Source of the DNA: Cryptomeria japonica
Lineage: Eukaryota > Streptophyta > Pinopsida > Cupressales > Cupressaceae
NCBI RefSeq assembly: GCF_030272615.1
Contig: NW_026728908.1
Span: 62,001 to 126,000 of the forward strand
Direction: 5' to 3'
Length of the DNA stretch: 64,000 bases
The notes under the pieces are model-generated. The model ran no database searches. It was not told where the DNA came from and saw only the letters and a program-made list of their open reading frames with translations. This document shows, in pieces, positions 57,421-64,000 of this stretch. The position numbers and the translations under genes are program-made. The first letter of the stretch is position 1. Each line of letters starts with the position of its first letter.

Positions 57421-58499
57421 CATATTGATAGAATTCTTGAAGACTTCCATGATGGACCAGCTAGTAGTCATTTTACACCAAGAACTACAGCTCTAAAAGT
57501 AATGAAAGTTGGTTACTTTTGGCCCGATTTACATAAAGATGCATATGCTTGGGTAATGAAGTGTAGAAAGTGTGCAATTTTTATAGGTAAAAAGAGGTTA
57601 GTAGCCTTACCCTTATAGCTAGTCAAGTTGAACAACCATTCATGAAGTGGGGCCTTGATTTTGTTGGGCTCATCAATCCACCTTCAAGTTCAGGGCACAA
57701 ATGGATCCTAACAACTACTGATTACTTTACTAAATAGAATAAAGGTGTAGCTTTGAAGGAGGCAAATGAATGTGCAACCCTAAATTTCTATCAGGACTTG
57801 GTTGCAAGGTTTAGAATTCCTAATTCTATTATCTCAGATAATGCTATGGCTTTTGTAGGCTTTAAAATAATTGAATGTGTTGTTAACAACAACAGATTTT
57901 TTAGTACTTCATCCAATTATTACCCTCAAGGTAATCGACAAGTTGATTCCACTAATAAAAAATTGATTGGGATCATCAAGAGAATGGTGGAAGACAATCA
58001 AAGGACTGTGCACAGTTAGCTAAAGAAAGCATTATGGGTTGATAGGATCACACCTAAAAGAGATTTAGGTATTTCTCCTTATTTTCTTGTTTATGGTAAC
58101 GAAGCAAGGCTTCAAATTTCAATTGAGTTACCAACACTAAATCTGATCAAAGAGATGGAAATCATGGAAGAAGAACCAATGCAAATCATATTTGTTGAAC
58201 TTGTGTAGTTAGAAGAAATAAGAAAGAAAGCATTGCAAAACATTGAGTATCATCAAGCTCGGATGAAGAGAACATTTGACAAGAAGGCAGTCCTAAGAGT
58301 CTTCAATGAAGGTGAATTGATTCTTAAATGGGATGAGCTGAACAATAGACCTGAAAAGTACACTACATTTGATACCATGTGGAGTGGTCCTTTCATGATC
58401 ACCAAGTGCAAGCCACACAATTCTATCCAACTGTTCAACTTGGAAGGAGAAGAGATTCCAATCCCAATCAATGGGATACATATCAATCTTTGTTATTGA
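57337..58499 (+). pseudogene. Ty3/gypsy integrase remnant
   Basis: Integrase of a gypsy element. The H2C2 zinc part reads FHDGPASSHFTPRTT...GYFWPDLHKDAYAWVMKCRKCAIF (57,447-57,587). The core, after a frame change near 57,620, has MKWGLDFVGLINPPSSSGHKWILTTTDYFTK (Asp), SIISDNAMAF (Asp) and YYPQGNRQVDSTNKKLIGIIKR. The position normally held by the catalytic Glu (AESTNK) is Asp (VDSTNK). Then come DRITPKRDLGISPYFLVYGNEARL and a C-terminal part (58,233-58,499) with MWSGPFMI and EIPIPINGIHINLCY. Stops occur at 57,616, 57,736, 58,018 and 58,207. No RT is readable upstream. Confidence 0.88.
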
Positions 58500-59914
58500 G
58501 GTGAATGTTCTATCTTGTATATAGTGGAATAGGTTTCCCATTTCTCTAAGTGTTATTGCACATTTTTTGTTTTCAGTTTTTCCTTCTCTAGGTGTTGAGG
58601 CACAAGTTTTTAGTTTAGTTGGTTCCCCCTACTGTTGTTCAATTTTTCTAACAACTGTGATGAAATCAAATATGAATTTGTTCAATGTTTCTTGAGAGTC
58701 TATTTCCCAATGGATGCATAAGGCCACTGATCTTATTTATTTAGCAGGCAAACACCCCTGAGAGGTCGCCAAAATGTTACATATTTTTTGCTCACGGGCT
58801 AAAAATATACTCACATAAGGTTCTAGGTCCTTTAGAGAGTAAGTTTTAAAAGGAAAAGGAAGAAATATTATATCACATGTCTTTTAAACTTTATATTTAT
58901 TTGTAAATTTGAGCTTTCATTTCAAATCAAAGTTCAATAGTTCCTCCAAAGGCTTTAATGTTTTCAATTAAAAACCATGAAAATTTTTGGAGGGAATTAA
59001 AATAATGTCAAAGAGGCCTCCTTCCACATAACATGAATTGAACTAGGATTTTGGTAAGAAAACCCTATCTTTTGGGAGGTTTTCTTTTGTTTGCAGCATC
59101 CTTCATGGCAGCCACAAAAGTTTTCTCAAACCATCAATAGAAGTTTAAGGATCATAATCATGCATAGATCTAGTATATATCTTCAGTTGTAAGATATAAG
59201 AAGAGTTTATTTGAGGTATTCTTAGCATTCAATGAGTGGAGAAGTTGTGTCAGAGGCTCATTCACATGGAAAAAGGATCATGACTGCAAGAAAAATGTTG
59301 ATAATCCCACCTTAGACTCATTAAGTATCTCATGCAAAGGCCATGTAGAGATCATACAAGTAAACAACTCAAAAAGAGTGAGTTCAACCTTTACTAACAC
59401 CCTTTCTTCAATTAAAAAAAAATCATTTTGCATGTTTACGAGAGATTTGTGATATTTGTAATATTTCATCTCTGGAATAAGATTGCTTCTAGTAGTTAGT
59501 AGATTGTGCATAGAAAGTAGGGCTTCTTTTATGAAGAATAGGGTCTTATTATAGAGAACCCTATTTTGAACCCTTTGCCACCATAAGAAGATGATCAAGC
59601 TTGGAGATAAGAATGAAGGGACAATGAGGTTTTGGCAATGAAAAGCTTAAAGGAGGTAGTCATATTGTTGTTAAGAGCTAAAACAAAGCCAAAACTCGGT
59701 TTTAGCAACCAAAGCTAGTTTGAGACAAGGATTTTTAACAGTCACAACATCAAGCTATAGTGCACAATAGCAGTCAAAAGAATTGATGCAACTATGAAGA
59801 CCAAAAGAGATCAAAGACCATGAGGTAGCCTTCACAATCATTAGATACATCTCAGAATAGTCAAAGTACACATTCAAAGGCATTAAAACAGTTATGGGTA
59901 GCATATAATAGTGA
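58500..59914. other. Non-coding region after the gypsy integrase
   Basis: Probably gypsy 3' UTR and beyond. GAGGTCGCCAAAA just before TGTTACATA (58,775) could be the tract and start of a 3' LTR, but I cannot find its end or its partner. A minus-strand frame of 106 codons at 59,278-59,598 has no domain; a TATA-like CTCTATAATAAGA lies on that strand near 59,545, so it may be part of an old LTR. Confidence 0.4.
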
Positions 59915-60235
59915 TATCTCTATCAGAACCATCAATAAAGAGGCCAAAAATGCTATACATAATAGCACCTGAGCAGTGCATGAAAGAATGTTTAATACAA
60001 GCTAGTCCATTACTAACAAAATATATAGTGACTATTCTAAAATAATAGAGATTGTAGTCTCAAATCAGAGGAAAGTTGAAGGATCTTGTGTCTTGAATGC
60101 ACAAGTTGAAATGGACATCATCTTGACCAATGACCTTACCCTATCTAACAAAGGAACATTGAATGAGGAAAAGATATGGATTTGAATCATGAGGATAGTG
60201 ATTTTACTAATAGAAGATAGTCCATGAAGCATACA
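59915..60235. repeat. Inverted repeat, right arm
   Basis: Reverse complement of 57,085-57,420, with a deletion of about 27 bases in the middle. It shows that a second copy of the same gypsy family lies here on the minus strand. Confidence 0.8.
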
Positions 60236-62332
60236 CAATCATCATGACAAGGAAAGATCACAAGATGCCAGTCAAAATAGAGATTCAATAAATAATGACC
60301 AAGAGCATGCAAGGAGTATGCCATAAGAAGCAGTGATGGTTGAAGAAGGCAACTATGATAGTCACTATCAAATGGAGTTCAAAAACATAATCACAATCCC
60401 AAATAAATGCTTCATGAAGAAGGCATCACTGTTCAAATTATAGTCACAACTAGATACTATGAGGATTCTTCATCCCATAGAGAGGTAGCAAGACATCATG
60501 CCAGCAAAACAAGATCAAACTGAAAAATGATAGTCCTATTTCCAAAGAATATAGATGCAATCATGAGTGTACAACAATCTTTGTCTCAGACTAAATGTAG
60601 TAATCAATACAAGTTTGAAAGCATCCTTGGGCAACCGTATGATCATTTTGGAGTCCTTAATCCTTATTTCTCACTGTGAAGAAAGATGGTTATAGTCCTC
60701 ATAAGATAAAAAAGGTTACTAAATTTTTTGAGACAGCAACAACTACAGATATCTAGGCATTATAAAGTAGCCCAGAATCAAAGGTATTAAGGGTTCAATA
60801 ATTCAAAGGTGTCTTAATCACACATAGCAGTTATAAGTCTAAAAGGAGTTCCAATCCTTGTGGAAGTTTGAATAGTCCAAAGAAGACAATGTCTACGAGA
60901 AGCAAGGACAATGAAGTATTGATAGTGACTGTAAAAGGGCACTGTTGCAGTCCTAGATAGTGAGCAGTTTGATCTACAGCATTATAGCAATCAAATGCAT
61001 AGAATAGTAACCAAGAAAAAAGCCACCACAAACAGGGTTTTGCTGAACAAATAAGGTAGAGGCTCGTGAAAGAAATCAAAAGGTCATTGTCTTAGTGTCT
61101 CTCTTAGAGATATATTGCTTAGAACTGCACTAAGATAGCCATATGATAGAGAGTACAGTACTATGAAGACACGGTATGCATGTATGATCAGTCATTGATG
61201 CATTAACAAAAAAAGGTGATAAGAGATTTATTACAGTCCAAAATCCTATGACAACATTTGGAGATCAAAAGATAGTCAAAAGCTTCACAAAGGTGACAAG
61301 ATAGTGAAAGGATTGTCATAGATCAGAAAGTGGAGCAGCTACAGTGACAGGAGGGTTGAGGATAGCATTCATCAAAATGATCACTAAATGTTGCAAATGC
61401 CCATACCACATTGACCTAAACCTCATGGCCAAGAGCAGATGATAGAAAACCAAATCACAGTGGAAAAGTATTATTGCAGCAAAGAAGCTTACACAGTGCC
61501 CTAAGAATGAAAAGAGACGATTAAAAGTTGGCTATAAAAGTGACATAATAGTCACGTACACAGGGGTCAAGGTTCTTAATAGGATTAAGGATCCTAGCTA
61601 ATGCACAGTTTGGAGACAAATCACAACACAATCTTGATAATGATAAGTCAAGTTACTTTTAGTTCACATATGTATATATAGAGGCATTGATGGTACATTC
61701 AAGGCTCGAAGACTTATAGATGTAGTCTTAAAGGATTATCAAAAGAAATGAATGATCAATGTTACAGTACTAGATCACCCAAAGAAGTATTGACAGTCAC
61801 AAGCCATAGAGAGGAAAGACAGTAAAGTGATCAAAATAGTGAAATAATGATATAAAGAGCAGTCCTAAAATGAAAAGAGAATAAACCCTTATTCACAATA
61901 TTGACAGCCCAAGAACAAAGAAGAACATTCCATAGACAATGCATAGTCTTTGACAGTCAAAAGGTACAGATTTGAAAGATATTGCCAAAGTTGTGAGGAA
62001 AGAAAGGGCAGTGGGCATCCCCATAAGCAAAGATCACTATCACAAGGTCTAGAAATGATAGCCACTACATTGTATAACAATCCAAAGGAGCATACTCAAG
62101 ACAAAGAAATGATTAGATATTGTGTAACCTAGAAAATAAAATAGAAACCTGAAAGCTCCTAGATTACCAATGAAACAAATACAGGAAATAAATTCAAAAG
62201 AAATAAACTTCCCTTTGTTGTCACATTGTGTCCTATCACCTTTTTCTCTTGAATCAAATGATTTAATTTCTCTCAGACTGCATTGGTAATGGTCTTCGAG
62301 ATGACAAAGATGAACAGACAGTAGTCTTTTAT
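60236..62332. other. A-rich degenerate region with recurring AGTCA words
   Basis: Two kilobases without a recognisable protein on either strand. The word (C/T)AGTCA(A/C)AA recurs irregularly from the preceding interval onward: near 59,771, 59,857, 60,270, 61,272, 61,787 and 61,952. It may be the decayed interior of the minus-strand gypsy copy whose fragment lies at 59,915-60,235. Confidence 0.4.
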
Positions 62333-63135
62333 TGTTGAACACAAACTAAATATGCAAAATGATATTTTAATAATATATGATAGCTAAGCTAAGCCAAAGG
62401 CACACTGTGAAAAATGCTCTAAATGCTCTAAAATAACTGGAGTGTAATGTTATAATTAATCTCAAATTACTATAAAAATGCACCTTTTATAGAATTTGTA
62501 TGAGCAAAATCCCATGTGGCAAAGATCAACAGTTGAGAGTGAATCTTGATAGGTTGATGGCTATGATTTGATTGGCTAGGATGTGAGAGGAAAAGGTGGA
62601 AGATGTTCCTCCTACACATGCAAGATACAGGAAAAGGTGGAAGAAAGATCCAAGTGGCAATTTGCTAGAGTTGACCAAAGTTAGAAACCCCGGGAATATA
62701 GGATAGTTGAAGACAATCTAGGAAATGCAAGACAAGTGGAGTTCGACCAAGATGAGGTGGACACAACCTCCTCCAAAGATGTAGGAGTAGTGGAGGGAAT
62801 ATAGCAAGTGGGAGTTGGAGATAATGTAGTTATTAAACATTAGGAAAAATTAATATTTAGCCACATGAAGAATGACTTGGCATGATAAGATGATGTGGAA
62901 AGAGAATGATGTGGAAAAGCTAAATAATTAAATAATTTTAAATTATTTAATCAAGAAGGCCTTAGGAAGATAATTAATTAAATAATGAGTATTTAATTAA
63001 TTAATTGAAAATAGAGGAATAGAATTAACGATTTAAATAAATAAACTTTTCAATTTATTTATTTAATAGAAGAATAATCATTAAATAAATAATATATATT
63101 TATTTAATAAATCATAGCCATTTTAGGTGTATACA
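62333..63135 (-). repeat. Gypsy-type LTR on the minus strand
   Basis: On the minus strand it begins TGTATACACCTAAAATGG at 63,135 and is followed by an interleaved ATTTAAT/TTAATTA tract like that of the solo LTR at 53,681. A TATA box, CTATAAAAGG, lies near 62,484-62,493. The proposed end, GTGTTCAACA at 62,333, is a guess from the TG/CA rule. Directly to the right, on the minus strand before the LTR, lies AAAGAGGGGAAAAA (63,136-63,149), which looks like a polypurine tract. This would be the 3' LTR of an element extending right. Confidence 0.6.
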
Positions 63136-63149
63136 TTTTTCCCCTCTTT
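63136..63149 (-). promoter_or_regulatory. Polypurine tract of the minus-strand gypsy element
   Basis: AAAGAGGGGAAAAA on the minus strand, directly upstream of the LTR start TGTATACACC. Confidence 0.55.
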
Positions 63150-63422
63150 GATGCGATGTTGGAACAACATTGTTTCAAAGAAAAATTAAAATTAAAATCA
63201 AGCCTCGACTTTGCCCATGGCGTTGATAAAATATTGATAGTATGCCCCCTCGAGAGGTTGATTTGTGAAAAAATTGGATAAATTTGGATGAGCAATCAAT
63301 CTCATGAAAAGTATAGAAGTGCACAATTAATTATGAAATTTAAAAAAAAATAAAAATTAAAAATTAAAAATGCCCCTCACTTTAGAAAAATTAATTTCCT
63401 CCCATTAGGTCAAAATTAGGTT

Positions 63423-63620
63423 ATAAAAGGTAACTTGGGCCCATTTCCACCCCATTTTCACACTTGGAGCTTTTGAAATTTGGAGATAGGAGATCCTATT
63501 TGGAGACTTTTAGAGTGTTGCCAACTATGAGGATGGTGGTTCCACTTCATAGTCATCATTTTGAGCGGGTCGGAAGATTCCAAAGGCCACCAGAGTATGG
63601 TCCCCCGGTAGGTATCTGAA
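63423..63620 (+). promoter_or_regulatory. Promoter-like region with a short leader and possible splice donor
   Basis: TTATAAAAGGT at 63,422-63,432 resembles a TATA box. About 100 bases on, an ATG at 63,528 opens a 30-codon frame (MRMVVPLHSHHFERVGRF...). Near 63,609 CCCCCG is followed by GTAGGTAT, a good donor-like site, and T-rich DNA. This fits the 5' end of a transcribed gene or of a retroelement with an intron. No protein match is visible before the window ends. 63,621-64,000 is T-rich with recurring CATGCATTTG/GCATATG words and no gene. Confidence 0.3.
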
Positions 63621-64000
63621 ATCTTTTCTTTGTTTGAATTTTTGATGAATTTTAGGTCATTTTTTGGTGAAATCGTAGATTGTCATTTGTTTTTCCTTTA
63701 GTTTTAGCGCTTTAAATGAATGTTTTCGCGCATATGATCCCTATTTTAGTGCTTTAATTTTTTCATGCATTTGTTACATTCTATCATGCATATGTTGGAT
63801 GTTTTTACGGATTTATACCTTTTACGCATTTGTTATTGATTTTCATGCATTTGTCTGATTGTTTAGCCATATGCATAGTGTTGCACTTTTCTTGTTTAAA
63901 ATCGCGTATTTCCAAATTGTTGTTGCACATTCATGTTTTTTGGCACATATGTTAATTGATATAGCCTTTTCATGAAATATTTTGGTGCATTTGACTCTTA

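Noticed and set aside
59278-59598. 106-codon minus-strand frame
   Set aside because: No domain, low-complexity ends, and it lies in repeat-derived DNA with LTR-like features.

Overview
The window looks like intergenic nuclear DNA from a plant with a large, repeat-filled genome. I find no intact single-copy host gene. What can be read is retrotransposon sequence: three L1-type LINEs with plant DUF4283/CCHC ORF1 proteins, two Ty1/copia elements primed by the initiator-tRNA-Met site, Ty3/gypsy remnants, LTR-like repeats, a tRNA-derived SINE and simple repeats. A gymnosperm would fit this density and the long AT-rich non-coding elements, but that is inference; the sequence names no species.

Layout. 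1-5,033: an L1-type LINE on the minus strand (LINE-1), its 3' part off the left edge. 5,781-11,979: a second minus-strand LINE (LINE-2) inside an 18-bp target duplication. 12,342-12,918: TA/TG arrays and a GC-rich hairpin block. 13,741-15,000 and 15,500-25,222: two diverged LTR-like repeats, the second split by LINE-3 (16,638-24,712, minus strand, 16-bp target duplication). 25,222-29,125: a SINE fragment, a degraded PPR-like stretch and a complete SINE.

29,131-51,368 is a copia element (A) with a 5-bp duplication (CACCT) and three layers of nesting. Its pol is split by a 2.1-kb LINE tail (33,837-35,977). Its 3' UTR is split by a non-coding TG...CA element (36,786-49,670), and that element is itself split by a younger, nearly intact copia element (B, 38,316-45,999, duplication TGATA). 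To the right lie an antisense copia remnant (to 53,130), a solo LTR with duplication GGTAT (53,681-55,158), a gypsy integrase remnant (57,337-58,499) whose upstream part is repeated in inverted orientation at 59,915-60,235, and a minus-strand gypsy LTR (62,333-63,135).

The most unusual system is the LINE-3 family. Downstream of a complete RNase H domain it carries a third ORF of about 620 codons, starting 19 nt after the ORF2 stop and lying inside the target duplications. The LINE tail in copia A has its own duplications and carries a divergent relative of the same ORF and the same 3' end; it begins almost exactly where ORF2 ends. I read this as an L1-like LINE with an extra protein (globular N-terminus, acidic/basic middle, coiled-coil C-terminus) that can be copied alone. 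All three LINEs also share an ATGA overlap between ORF1 and ORF2.

Order of events by nesting: antisense copia remnant, then copia A, then the non-coding element and the LINE tail, then copia B. The LTR pairs agree: by eye about 8% divergence for A and about 3% for B.
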